The notes beneath the pieces were generated by a model, which saw only the letters and a list, made by a program, of their open reading frames with translations, had not been told where the DNA came from and searched no databases. A stretch of DNA of 64,000 nt from contig JAQISU010000003.1 of assembly GCA_029339505.1 (NCBI GenBank), positions 23,411,501 to 23,475,500 of the forward strand. The letters run 5' to 3'. Below are positions 22,893 to 34,027 of this stretch, one piece after another (the first letter of the stretch is position 1; each line of letters begins with the position of its first letter). The position numbers were made by a program, and so were the translations under genes. This DNA comes from Unio delphinus. Lineage: Eukaryota > Mollusca > Bivalvia > Unionida > Unionidae.

Positions 22893-24628
22893 CTTGGACA
22901 ATTCAAATATCTTTCTTTTCGACTTCATGTTGAAAACCGATGGAATGTTGTGCTCTTGAGTAAATTTTCCATCCAAGAAATGCACTGAACACGGGCGGTC
23001 ATGTCTGTTGTAAACGAATTGTGGCATCAAAATTTTAATACGCCTTATCAACTTTATACGAAAATAAACCAAACGCCATACCTTCCTTTGGCATTAGAAT
23101 ATTATCCAGCCTTGACACTACAAATATAGATCTTTCTAACATTCAGAAAACATCTATCCCCGAAACACCACCCTGGCTAATTAAACAACCAAAAGTACTT
23201 TTTACGCTACACGACGGTAAAAAATCTGAGACAAACCCTTCTGTCTTCCACAACTCTTACCATGAACTCCTCACCGAATTTAAAAACTACACCAGAATTT
23301 ACACTGATGGATCAAAGGATGAGGAAAAGGCTGCTGCAGCCTTTGTTTGTGGAAATCACACAATGCAAGTTCGCTTACCAAATGGAGCATCAATTTTTAC
23401 AGCCGAAATTAGAGCAATAGAACTTGCTCTGCAACATATAGAAAAGAAACATATTTTAAACAGTATCATTTTCTCCGACTCGCTATCAGTACTCCAGTCA
23501 CTACACAATAGAAACCTGGAAAACCCAATATTGAAAAACATACTACTTAAACATGAGCTGAGTGTCAACCACAACATAATATATTGTTGGTTACCTAGCC
23601 ACATTGGTATTAAAGGTAACGAAAAAGCAGATCGCGCTGCTAAAAGGGCACTTACTCTAGGACCATCTGATTTTAAATTACCTTTTACTGATTTTAAACC
23701 TTGTATCAGAAGGTTCTTTCGTCAGAAGTGGCAGGCGTCATGGAATGATGCTGTAAATAACAAACTTCATGCAATCAAGCCAGCCCTGAGAGAATGGACC
23801 CCTTCCTACGGATCCATACGTAGGGAGGAGGTAGTCATTGCAAGAATCCGAATTGGTCATACTTATATCACCCACACACACATACTTAAAGGTAAAGACC
23901 CACCAGAGTGCGTTTACTGCAATGAACCATTCACTGTCAATCACCTTATGATAGAGTGCTTTGACTTGCAACCTACGCGCGATCGTTATTACATTGTGCA
24001 TGATATGAAAGAACTTTTTGATACTATAAACATCAATCGTATTATAGAGTTCCTAAAAGCAGTAAATCTTTACTCTAAAATTTGACCTTTATGATATGAC
24101 CTTGTGTAGTTTTATGCAATATATATATATACCGTCCCATTTTAATACCTTTTCATCCTTTTTCATTAACATAGTACATTTACCTCTCCCGTTGATCGGG
24201 AAACTTTATTTTGCACCGTTACCATCTTACCGTTTTTAATTTCAACCATCTGTTATTTTATATCGCTGGTCGATATAGGACCTTTTATACATTTTAAAAG
24301 ATTTCATACTTTTACTGTTCGGCAAATACCAACATCTCACCATTTTACTTTGAACTGTTTGGTTTTCTATGTCGCTGGTCGATGTTAAACCTTCCTATTT
24401 TCAAACATATAACCTATTATATGGCGCTAAATAGCCTAAAAGTGCTGGTCCGCCGTTAAAATTCAATTAATCAATACGCCTTATCCATGGTTTTCTCAAT
24501 CTTTCGTCTGCAGGAAACTTGTGGAGAATTATAGTTTTGTTGCCAACAGATTTTCCCCAATAATTGGAACAGATACTTCAATAATGTCTCTTCCTAGTCG
24601 CTTTTGGCACGCAAGTGGATGCATCCAT
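22893..24628 (-). pseudogene. THAP zinc-finger exon split by a LINE
   Basis: Minus-strand exon 24628-22893, minus LINE D, encodes a THAP finger. It starts MDASTCVPKATRKRHY; then comes a TGA (24580-24578) where the first zinc Cys is expected, then SICSNYWGK, ILHKFPADERLRKPWIRR, RPCSVHFLDGKFTQEHNIP and SVF. It ends at a good donor (TCCAAG|GTAATT, 22893/22892). Trp, the CxxH pair (CSVH) and the Pro-rich end fit the C2CH fold used for DNA binding. The exon reads through both LINE D borders in frame once one 13-bp duplication is removed. LINE A lies in the following intron. The next minus-strand exons downstream are the P2X7-C gene at 16.6-15.9 kb, so one composite gene is possible. The TGA makes a non-functional copy the simpler reading. 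Confidence 0.75.
23050..24472 (+). mobile_element. I-group LINE copy D, 5'-truncated, second subfamily
   Basis: The copy begins in the C-terminal RT region (LYENKPNAIPSFGIRIL) and stays open through RNase H (YTDGSK, AEIRAIE, FSDSLSVLQ, LPSHIGIKGNEKAD) to a stop at 24085, followed by a 3' UTR of about 390 bp. AATACGCCTTATC flanks it at 23037-23049 and 24473-24485. Its protein and 3' UTR match copy E better than A or C (for example an extra ATATATATAC segment and a second ATCGCTGGTCGAT block), so D and E form a distinct subfamily. The terminus GCTGGTCCGCC carries one substitution. Confidence 0.92.
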
Positions 24629-25876
24629 TACGGAAGTATTGCTCGCCGGAAATAGGGATTGTAAATTCACGAACACGGTTTCTGCTTTCAGTGTACCAAA
24701 GAGCTCTGCAAGGGAGCCCATTTTCAGGGCCGGTAACAACCCTTATCGAACTGGCCTATAGGGTTGAAACAGTACACATGTGGCACGTATCGATACGATT
24801 AACGGTATGATACATATCGTCACTTTACATCGAGTGATTACATTTTGCTCTATTTACCAAACACCAAACTAGTACCAAATGAATTCGACAATGTTGTTCA
24901 ACAACTTCCCGCGCATTTCGTTTTACTGGCGGCTTTTAATGCCCATAACATTTTATGGGGATCGAATCATATAAACGGAAGGGGCCATAAAGTAGAAGAT
25001 TACATTTCTAGACACGATTTGTGTCTATATAACACCAACTCACCTACATATTTACACCCTGGAACGGGTACGTACACATGCATAGACTTGACAATTTGCT
25101 CTCCTTCGCTGCTTTTAGACTATGAATGGAAGGTCCTTGATGATCTTCACAGCAGTGATCATTTTCCAATCCCTCTTGAAAATAACAATAAAATTCTACA
25201 ATGGAATATAAAGAAAGCCGACTGGGCTTCGTTTGAAACACTATGTAAAACTATACTAAATAATGATGCAATATTCAACGCTGTTAATCCTATACAGCAT
25301 TTTACTTCCATTCTGATTGCAATTGCAGATGAATCTATTCCCAAGTCCTCACCGAACAGTAAAAAAACCGCAAAAACCTTGGGTAACCAAGGAATGCAAA
25401 GAAGCCATTCGACAACGCCGAGAAGCATTAAAACAATTCAACAATCGTCCAACGCCCGTCAATTTAAACAAATATCGTATTGCGCGGGCTAAAACACGAC
25501 GCACAATCAAAGAATGTAAACGTGCATCCTGGAAAAATATACTTCTTCTATAAACTCGCGTTCCTCAATGAAACAAGTCTGGGATACAATTCGAAAAATA
25601 AATGGAAAGATTGTTTGTTTGTTTGCTTGAATTTTAACGGCGCACCAGCACTTTTAGGCTATTTAGCGCCATACAATAGGTTAGATGTTCAAAAATGAGA
25701 AAGGTTTAACATCGACCAGCGATATGAAAAACAAAATAAAATGGTAAGATGTTGGTGACAGGAAAATATAAAGCTTCCCAATCAACGGGAGATGTAAATG
25801 GTCTATGTTGATGATAAGATGTTGTAAATAAGAGGTGATATTTGCATTAAAAATATTCTAGATGATGGCATACAAG

Positions 25877-28291
25877 TTATAGTTTAAAATAAAGATTTAC
25901 TTCCTTTAGGAAATCTAAAATACAAGTGATTTGTATTGTATCAAAAAGTTCCTTCATGTCATGTACATTATAATATTTAGCACGCGTAGGTTGCAGGTCG
26001 GAACACTCGGTCATAAAGTGTTTAACAGTGAATGGCTCATTGCAAGAAACGCACTCTGGTGGATCTTCACCTTTCAGTATGTGGGAGTGGGTAATGTATG
26101 TATGACCGATTCTGATTCTTGCAATGACAACCTTCTCCCTACGGATAGTTCTGTAGGAAGGAGTCCATTCTCCCAGGGTTGGTTTGATGGCATGAAGTTT
26201 GTTATTGACTGCATCATCCCATGACGCCTGCCACTTCTGACGTAGGTACTTTTTGATACAAGGTTTAAAATCAGTAAAAGGTAATTTAAAATCCGATGGT
26301 TCTTGGGATAGAGCCATCTTAGCAGCCCGGTCTGCTTCTTCATTACCTCTAATACCAATATGGCTAGGTAGCCAACAGTATACTATGTTGTAGAACTTAC
26401 TAAGCTCAGAGTTTTTGACGAGAATATCGACTAGTAATGGATTATCCAGTTTTCTATGGTGTAGCGACTGAAGTACTGACAGAGAGTCACAGAAAATAAT
26501 GCTATTTAAAATGCGCTTTTGTTCAATAAATTTCAGAGCAAGGTCTATTGCTCTGATTTCCGCTGAAAATATGGACGCATTGTTTGGCAAGCGCACTTTG
26601 GTTATGTGCTTGCCACTAACGAAGGCTGCAGCAGCCTTGTCATCAACTTTTGATCCATCAGTAAAAAATTTGGTGTAGTTTTTAAAATCGTTGAGGAGTT
26701 CATGATAAGAGTTCTGGAAAGCGACAGGATTAGTCTCAGATTTTCTCCCATCGTGCAACGTAAAAATCACTTTGGGTTGCTTAAGGAGCCAAGGTGGTGT
26801 TTCCGAGACAAACGTGTTCTGAACTGTAGGGAGATTAATTTTGATAGTGTCAAAACTGGATGATATTCTAATGCCAAATGAAGGTATGGCATTTGGTTTG
26901 TTTTCGTACAAAGTTTTGTATTTTGGTTGAAAAACAGCCGAAAAAGCAGGGTTCAGAGGGTTTGATCTTAACCTAAGAGCGTACTGTATAGAAAGCATTT
27001 CTCTGCGGTGCGATAAGGGTGGTTCATTCGCTTCCGCGAGAAGGCTTTCGCATGGAGATGTCTTGAATGCTCCTAGAGCAAGTCTTATTCCCTGATGATG
27101 AATTGGGTCAAGCATTTTCAAATAAGACTTCCTAGCTGAACCATAAACAATGCATCCATAGTCTAGTATAGAACGGATAAATGTTCTATACAAATTGAGG
27201 AGGACTTTTTTATCAGCACCCCAGTCAGTGTGCACAATTACTTTTAGTAAATTTAAAGCTTTTAAGCATTTAGCTTTCAAATTTTTGATGTGTGGTATAA
27301 AAGTCAGTTTTCTGTCGAAGATAATACCCAAAAACTTTGTTTCCTCAACAACTGGAATACGTGTTCCGTCCAGCGTGAGTTTAGGGTCATCATGATGTCT
27401 TCGCAATTGACAGAAATCCATGCATACTGTTTTCGATTTAGAAAATTTGAAACCGTTATTACTGGCCAAATTTGTATCTTATTGATATTTTTTTGAAGTT
27501 GCCTTTCAATTGTATGCATGTGCTTTGAACGATAACAAATTAAAAAATCGTCTACATATAAAGAGCAGTCCACACCGGGAGTTAAGCACTTGGTGATGCT
27601 ATTGATTTTGATATTAAATAGCGTCACAGATAAAATACTGCCCTGGGGCACACCCATCTCTTGCTGGTGCATATCGGAGAGGGAAGAGCCCACGCGTACT
27701 TTGAATTCTCTGTCGGAGAGAAAACTGGAGATGAAAGCGGGCAGACGGCCTTTTAGACCTAGATCGTGCAGGTCATTTAGTATCCCGTACTTCCATGTTG
27801 TATCATAGGCCTTTTCTAAATCAAAGAAGACTGCTACTAAATGTTCCTTCTTGATAAATGCATCGCGAATAAATGTTTCCAGTCTAACCAGATGATCGTT
27901 AGTACTACGACCAGAACGGAAGCCACTTTGGAAAGGAGAAATTAAATTGTTACTTTCCAAGTACCATACAAGCCGAGAATTAATCATTCGTTCCATTGTT
28001 TTGCATACGCAGCTTGTCAATGCAATAGGCCGATAGCTGTTAGGATCTTCGTTATCTTTGCCTGGTTTGGGAATCGGTATCACTGTTGCTTCAACCTCCT
28101 GAGGCCCTGTCTGCGTTTTGAAAGTACGCATTAAACAGGGAAAAGTTTTTAAAAGTAATTGTATCCGTCTCTTTCAGGAATGTTTCCTGTAAACATAGTA
28201 CAGCAGGGTCGTGTTCATTTAAAAGCAGAAGAATATCATTGTAGTTTGCTTTAAGTCCTCGGCAATTCCATTGTATGATGGTGTTCTTCAT
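25877..28291 (-). pseudogene. LINE ORF2 remnant in copy C
   Basis: ORF2 starts at 28291 (MKNTIIQWNCRGLK) and follows copy A for about 65 residues to ADRASGG. It then jumps to EATVIPIPKPGKDNEDPNS, skipping the counterpart of copy A 19095-20365. RT continues (FRSGRSTNDHL, FFDLEKAYDTTW, YVDDFLI) until a 1-nt loss near 27440 (ATTTGGCCAG against TTGGGCCAG), after which the frame is open again to the RNase H end at 25877. At the point where copy A is frameshifted this copy reads FVSETPPWLLKQP, which shows the ancestral frame. It cannot make an active enzyme. Confidence 0.9.
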
Positions 28292-28353
28292 TGTAATGTT
28301 ATGCTGGAGATTATCGAGCTAGGTTAGACTATTCGCGGAGGAAGTATGTGTTG

Positions 28354-29526
28354 TTATTTGTCTGGAGGAAGTACGGGGTTATATTTAGGTTTACTAGGTT
28401 TGGAGCTACTTTGAGCACATGGAGCAGTTTCTTCTGCATCCATGCTCTCAATGTCTCCAAACCTGTTGTAGAGTTTAATGGGGTCATCTAACCCCTTTTG
28501 CGGTTTATTTGTTTGTGCTTTGTGTTTCTGTTTTGGTGATTTTGGTGGTGGATTGTTATTAAAAGTTGTCTGAGTTGAGGTTGTGCTTTTCTGTGGCTTA
28601 TAATTAGGGATATTGGCACTTGTGGTTGAATCGGGCTGATCCGTCTGTGTTTGAGCGTCCTTCGTGCTTTTTGGATTGTGTTTTAAGACTGTGGAGAAGG
28701 ATGGGCCAGGAAGGGATGTTTTCGCCTGGACAAGTTTTCTGGCCTCTGGGTAGGGAATGTTCGAGGTAAACTTTACCCTCTGAATTTCCTTCTCCTGTTT
28801 CCATGTATCACAATCTTTGGAACTGGCGTGATGTTCCTTGCCGCAGTTGACACAATGCGGAGTTGCTCTACTATCAGCTTCCTGATGAGAGTGGTCTCCG
28901 CATCGGCCACATACCTTGGCTTTGGAACATCGATCCTCGTGATGGCCGTATTTTTGACATTTATAGCATCGAAGGGGGTTTGGAATGTAGATCTCGACCT
29001 TTACTTGTAAAAACCCAACCTTGACCACTTTGGGTACTGTTGGTTTATTAAAGGTGAGTACAAATGTATTGGTGTCCTGCAGGGTGTTATTACGTTTAAT
29101 ACGTATTCTTCGCACCGCAGTGACACCTTCATGTTTCATCCCCTCGATGATATCTGCGTCGGTGACTCCAGCCAAGTCTCGACATCGCATCACGCCTTTG
29201 GACGAATTCAGAGTAGTGTGGGCGAATGAGGTCACTGGAATATCAAAGAATGTTTTCATTTTCATGATATTGTCTGTTTGCCTCTTTCGCTCACACTCTA
29301 CAAGAAGACAACCCGATTTTAGTTTTTTAACACTTTTTGGTGTGCCAATAGAGCCGGAAATTGTTTTCTCAATAACGAATGGAGATAAACTTGAAAGCGG
29401 TTTTGTATCATCCTTGGACTGAATAACCATGAAACGTGGAAATGATTCCACGCCACATGGCTCTTCATCCGAATCAGACAATGGTTTGGTACGTTTATTG
29501 TTGGTTTTTTTGGTTTTGTTTTCCAT
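28354..29526 (-). CDS. LINE ORF1, copy C
   Basis: A complete 390-residue ORF1, homologous to that of copy A, with three CCHC knuckles at residues about 188-244. The second knuckle ends ADS in place of ADC, so its last zinc ligand is Ser. The N terminus is four residues longer (MENKTKKTNNKRTK). It could still supply RNA-binding protein in trans if transcribed, although ORF2 of this copy is dead. Confidence 0.85.
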   Translation of the reverse strand: MENKTKKTNNKRTKPLSDSDEEPCGVESFPRFMVIQSKDDTKPLSSLSPFVIEKTISGSIGTPKSVKKLKSGCLLVECERKRQTDNIMKMKTFFDIPVTSFAHTTLNSSKGVMRCRDLAGVTDADIIEGMKHEGVTAVRRIRIKRNNTLQDTNTFVLTFNKPTVPKVVKVGFLQVKVEIYIPNPLRCYKCQKYGHHEDRCSKAKVCGRCGDHSHQEADSRATPHCVNCGKEHHASSKDCDTWKQEKEIQRVKFTSNIPYPEARKLVQAKTSLPGPSFSTVLKHNPKSTKDAQTQTDQPDSTTSANIPNYKPQKSTTSTQTTFNNNPPPKSPKQKHKAQTNKPQKGLDDPIKLYNRFGDIESMDAEETAPCAQSSSKPSKPKYNPVLPPDK

Positions 29527-30796
29527 GATTATTTAAAATTTCAGCACCCATGCTCCCCACCCGCCACGGAGCCCAACGAGGGGACACTTGTCAAGTGTCA
29601 GGGATACATAGATGCCATACTCGTTAGATAAAATTACCTGGGATTGACCCATGAAGCTTCCTTCTAGGGTCGGTAAAATTATCTCCCGATTGACCCGTTG
29701 AGCCACCGCTATCTAGGAAGTCTTCTAAAACTTGGGAAACTGAAAGCTAAAGGAAAAAAATGTAGGGGCAACGGTGGTATCAAGAGAGATACAAGAAAGA
29801 ATGAAAAGATGAGCAAGTAAAAGAAAGACCTAGTGCTCGGCGTGACCAGCCGATTTGTCGAGACCGGGCCCATCTCGACCACCCGTCTAAGAGAAGTAGA
29901 GGCCAAAGTAGTGTGTTTCAACTACCAGGATCCTTTCCTCCCCCGACACGGGACGCAACCCACGGCAAACAGGTTGCCTCTACTTAGTCGCCTTTTACGA
30001 CACGTGGCGAGGCACGTCGGGCCTATTCTACAACCCCGAACCCGCAGGGGGATAAATGGAAAGAGGAAACACAATTCTATTCGACAACTGAAAACAAACA
30101 ATAACAATTTTAGTTCGAAACGTGACATAGCAAATATTCTTGCCAATAGTTTCTCAAAAAATCCATCATCAATAAATTATTCAGAAACCTTTTGAAGATT
30201 AAAATCTCAAATAGAGAAGTCACTTTTAAAATTCTCATCGAACAACTCGGAGAGCTATAACCAGCTGTTTTCTTTATTGGAGCTTAGGGAGGCTTTAGAC
30301 AAGGTCCATGATACATCCGCTGGGCCGGACGAAGTACATTGCCATTTTTTGAAACACCTCCCAGAATCTCCTCTGACATTACTTCTGAAATATTTTAATG
30401 ATTTATGGATTGCTGGTAATGTACCTAAGAGCTGGAAAGAAGTAACAGTAATACCAATTCCCAAATTATGTAAAGACATTGAAGATCCTAACAGCTATCG
30501 ACCCATTGCACTGAAAAGCTGTGTGTCCAAAACAATGGAGCGAATGATTAATTTTCGGTACTTGGAATGTAACAATTTAATATCTCCTTTCCAAAGTGGC
30601 TTCCGTTCTGGTCGTAGTACCAACGATCATTTGGTTAGACTGGAAACATTTTTTCGCGATGCATTTATCAAGAAGGAACATTTAATAGCAGTCTTCTTTT
30701 ATTTAGAAAAGGCCTATAACACAACATGAAAGTACGGGATACTAAATGACCTGCACGATCTGGGTCTAAAAGACGGTCTGTCCTCTTTCATCTCCA

Positions 30797-32259
30797 AATT
30801 TAATGGCGAAGCTGTTTGAAACGGCGGTTGAAATATGCGCCAAAACACCGTACTAATTACACGAGGAGGATTGATTGGCTAGATTACAATCATGTGCTGC
30901 GGATGCTGAGCTGCGCATGAGCCAGATGTCGCCTTGCTGCAACTGAGTTACGCTAGAGTCAGTGATAAATTACGCTTCACCAGAATCGCGTTTGTTCGCA
31001 TCACAACGAATGTTTGTTTACAACCTTGTTGCCAAAACAAAAACAGAACATAGTTCAACATTTCGATGCTGCATGCAACATAGCCAGGTAAGTATCCTTA
31101 TCAAAGTATAATATTTCGCAGTTTCGAGGTGTGGTTTTGAGCGAATGCTGGCAGATTAGGCCCAAATTACGGAATTACTTGCACCTAATGCCAGGCTGAT
31201 TCGGACCATTTTAAATATGTGTCATTTAAAATTGATATTTACATTTGTTTAAAATATATATCTCATTATTTGCCAGGTATCCTGTCCATTTAGTACGTAC
31301 ACATGGAAGGGGACGGGATTATCGCAGATTCGTAAGGGTGTGTGTGCATACTGATAATGTACGTACGCATAGGAAACAGCCGTGTGTGAAACCTGGATAA
31401 TAATATGTCTAATACGTAGCCTGCTTGACTGCAGTCAGCATTTGAATTTTAGCGGACACTAGACTAACTTTTTAAAGTTGCGCAGCTTTTTTCTTTGCTG
31501 CAGCCAGACATTCAACGACGGTGTAGTATCTGTTTTATCAAACATGTTAATATTGTTAATCCTTGATTGTTTTTGCGTTGATTAAATATTAATCATTCTA
31601 TATAATTTGGGTGGGTGGGTGGTCAAGCGTACATACGCAGGTGGGTGGGTGTGTGCAAAAAAAAAGTATGCATGTGCACGGGGGTGGGGGAAGATCCAGC
31701 TTTGCCAGATTTTTGCATGCATACTAAATGGATTGCCCCATATTGCAACTTTTTGTAAAAGTAGATTAATGTAAAATATACCTTTATATTTAATAAACGT
31801 TATATAATAAAACAAGTAAATGAACGTCAGTTTTAGTAGAAGTATAAAATGTATGACAGACGATGCTAAATGCTGAAATACCTGTACAAAACTGCCATTT
31901 TGCAAGTCATTGTGGGTACAATTCAGGAATACATTATGAGTTTGACTGGTATTATGTTCTTAGAAATTGAATTGCTGTAAGGGATAGATTCTAAATATAA
32001 TTGACTTTCTTTTAGAAGATCAAAATATATCAAATTTTGTAGTAATAGTTTTAATAAAAGTATTCAGAAACCTTGAAGGGTATAGGTACTAGACTGTGTT
32101 GTAGATTTTTGGAAAAATAAAAGGTTTAACTGGCAACTGCTGCCGACCCTTCATCCTACTGTTTTAAGAATTTAACCACCAGAAGTTTCATTTTCTTAGG
32201 TATAATTAGCATTTATTGTAACTATGAAAATGTATGGTTTACCTGCTTTTCTCATATAG
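30797..32259 (+). other. possible non-coding first exon and intron
   Basis: A plus-strand donor of excellent quality (AGCCAG|GTAAGT) ends at 31087, and the next good acceptor is CTTTTCTCATATAG at 32259. The segment 30797-31087 is less AT-rich than its surroundings. This looks like a 5' exon followed by a 1.2-kb intron of the gene that continues at 32260, but no transcript evidence is available. GT-rich simple sequence lies at about 31610-31690. Confidence 0.35.
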
Positions 32260-32585
32260 GGATGAATGCACAGGAAGACGTGCCGCTTGAAAACAAGCAC
32301 AGAAAAAGAACTGCATCAGCAGTCAAATCAAGAAGCAAAAGAAGAAGACTGTTATAAAAGAAACGATTTGAGCAGCAGCTTAGTGAAGTAAAATCAGCAT
32401 CCATTTCAAACTTTACACCACCACATGAGGAGGAAAAAGATAAATCTAGATGTGAACCGTCAACAGCAGATCGTGGTTCACAGTCTTGTGATACAACCTG
32501 TTCTGTCACAGATGAAACAGAGCAGGATTCACTTGTGATTAGCTTACGAAAATCGCAGAAAGCTAGAAAGGATGTCGGAAAATAG
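32260..32585 (+). pseudogene. basic/acidic N-terminal exon, unrecognised
   Basis: After the acceptor at 32259 an ATG at 32262 opens MNAQEDVPLENKHRKRTA and a nuclear-signal-like basic run (KSRSKRRRLL). A TAA follows at 32355-32357; the same frame then continues for 75 codons (QQLSEVKSASISNF, PPHEEEKDKSRCEPS, CDTTCSVTDETEQDSL) to a TAG at 32583-32585. It resembles a disordered nuclear protein start. I do not recognise the family. It could be the N terminus of the broken gene to the right. Confidence 0.35.
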
Positions 32586-32820
32586 AGTGGTATTGGAGTA
32601 ATTGAAACATATAGGTATGCAGTGCAGATCACGAAGATCTGGCATTTTCATGCTTCATCTTTGTCTTATTGAAACCTTGCTTGACAAAGTCAGCAGAGCC
32701 CTCTACTACTGATATGCATATTGTCTGTTACTCTATCCATTTATTCTTTAACAATTTGGTTTTGTGCTCAAAAGCTTACATTTTTTTTAAAAATTTGTAT
32801 TCATTTCTGAACACATTAAT

Positions 32821-32823
<3 letters not shown>

Positions 32824-32880
<57 letters not shown>

Positions 32881-32886
32881 ATATAT
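32824..32886. repeat. (TA)n microsatellite
   Basis: About 31 TA units, interrupted once by TTA near 32869. Confidence 0.98.
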
Positions 32887-33403
32887 TGATAAAAACCTGA
32901 TACATATGCATACATGCCAACCATTACACTTTTGACGTAATCATTACACATTTTCTTTCACTTAATTACGCGTAAACGTTATGGATTACACTTTTTTGGT
33001 ATATCCACCTTCCAAAAAAATCAATTTTTTTTTTCTCGTTTTTTATTAGCATTCTATTAATCTCACAGACTATATTTTAGAAATGACAGTTTTTACGTCA
33101 CTACAATATAAGAGTACACTTGACCGTGATCTTGCGTGTACTTTCCTAACAGTATCATGTTCTATTTATAGCAAACCTTGTTCTACTTTCAAACTTTCGA
33201 CCTTTAATTATATTAATAGCATCTGTATGGCTTAGTGAGGAGAGAGCAGACTGGTTTTCTAATTTTAATCTTTATGCACAGGTTCTTTGTTCTAATTAAT
33301 GTTTACTGCAGAACCATTATAAAAGTATTAGGCACTAATATTTTATATTTGATTTTAGTCGATGCATATATGAGAGCAAAATATCTCCTTTAAAAAATTT
33401 CAG

Positions 33404-33599
33404 ATGGATTAGAAAAGGGCAACAACAAACAAAACAAAAATGTTACTAAAGATGACGACACAATTGCAGCATCACGTGACATCTATTTCAGACCGTGTGG
33501 AAAGAATTTTAATATTTGGTGATAAAAGTCTTATGATGGATACTATTCGATGTGTGTGTAAAGCTAAAAGTGCTACATACGAATACTTAAAACAGTAAA
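33404..33599 (+). pseudogene. possible internal exon of the broken gene
   Basis: An acceptor (AAAAAATTTCAG, ending 33403) precedes a segment that reads, in one frame, SDRVERILIFGDKSLMMDTI followed by RCVCKAKSATYEYLKQ before a TAA. The frame at the acceptor differs (DGLEKGNNKQNK), so a frameshift is needed. Composition looks coding. Family unknown. Confidence 0.3.
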
Positions 33600-33915
33600 G
33601 GATGTTTAAGGACGAGAGGGGCAAGTGAATAATTGTTTATTGAATTTTTAGCATGTTATATGTGGATTCCTCTTTTTCTGCCTGGATTCTGCTTTTTGAT
33701 CACTTGGATTACACCTTTTCCTCGTGAGGAGTTGGCATTTACGCATATGATTTTGCAAGACCTTTTCAACATACATCAGTTTGGTAGGCATTTATTTATG
33801 GATATTCAAATGACCTAACTACATTGTTAGGACATTATAGCTTATTCTCAGTATTGTATGCTGGCATACCTGTTTTAGAAACCCCATATCTAAAGCTTTA
33901 AATTTGATGTAAATG

Positions 33916-34027
33916 TGTTAAAATGGATGCCACTTTATGTTAATATTATCGTAAAGTTTCAGTAACGAATATATTAGTTACTGAAACTGTACGATAATAT
34001 TAACATAAAGTGGCATCCATTTTAACA
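33916..34027. repeat. near-perfect hairpin with 51-bp arms and 10-nt loop
   Basis: Positions 33916-33966 and 33977-34027 are inverted copies with a single mismatch (A against C next to the TATCGT step); the loop is GAATATATTA. Arms this long and this identical must be recent or maintained. It could be a foldback MITE, an origin-less inverted duplication or a source of double-stranded small RNA. No TA or other target duplication is evident. Confidence 0.95.

Larger units (their letters stand above)
25611..30051 (-). mobile_element. I-group LINE copy C, inserted into copy B, internally deleted
   Basis: This minus-strand copy runs from the 5' end CCCCCTGCGGG (30051) to the terminus and a CAAA tail (25611). 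ATAAATGGAAAGA flanks it at 25598-25610 and 30052-30064. It has the 5' leader, an intact ORF1 and a defective ORF2. By eye it is nearly identical to copy A in shared parts, so the two are close in age. An internal deletion of about 1.27 kb removes most of the endonuclease and the first part of RT. Confidence 0.93.
24815..30796 (+). mobile_element. I-group LINE copy B, both ends missing, split by copy C
   Basis: Two parts, 24815-25610 and 30052-30796, are contiguous parts of one ORF2. Part one covers the endonuclease (FNAHNILWGSNH, SSDHFPI) and linker; the linker frame shifts near 25370. Part two covers RT from ELREALDKVHDTSAGPDEVH to FFYLEKAYNTT with a stop at 30727-30729; FFDLEKAYDTT in copy A shows that a conserved Asp has become Tyr. 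The 3' half is absent, which target-primed integration does not produce, so a deletion removed it. ATAAATGGAAAGA at the junction with copy C is duplicated. Confidence 0.9.
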
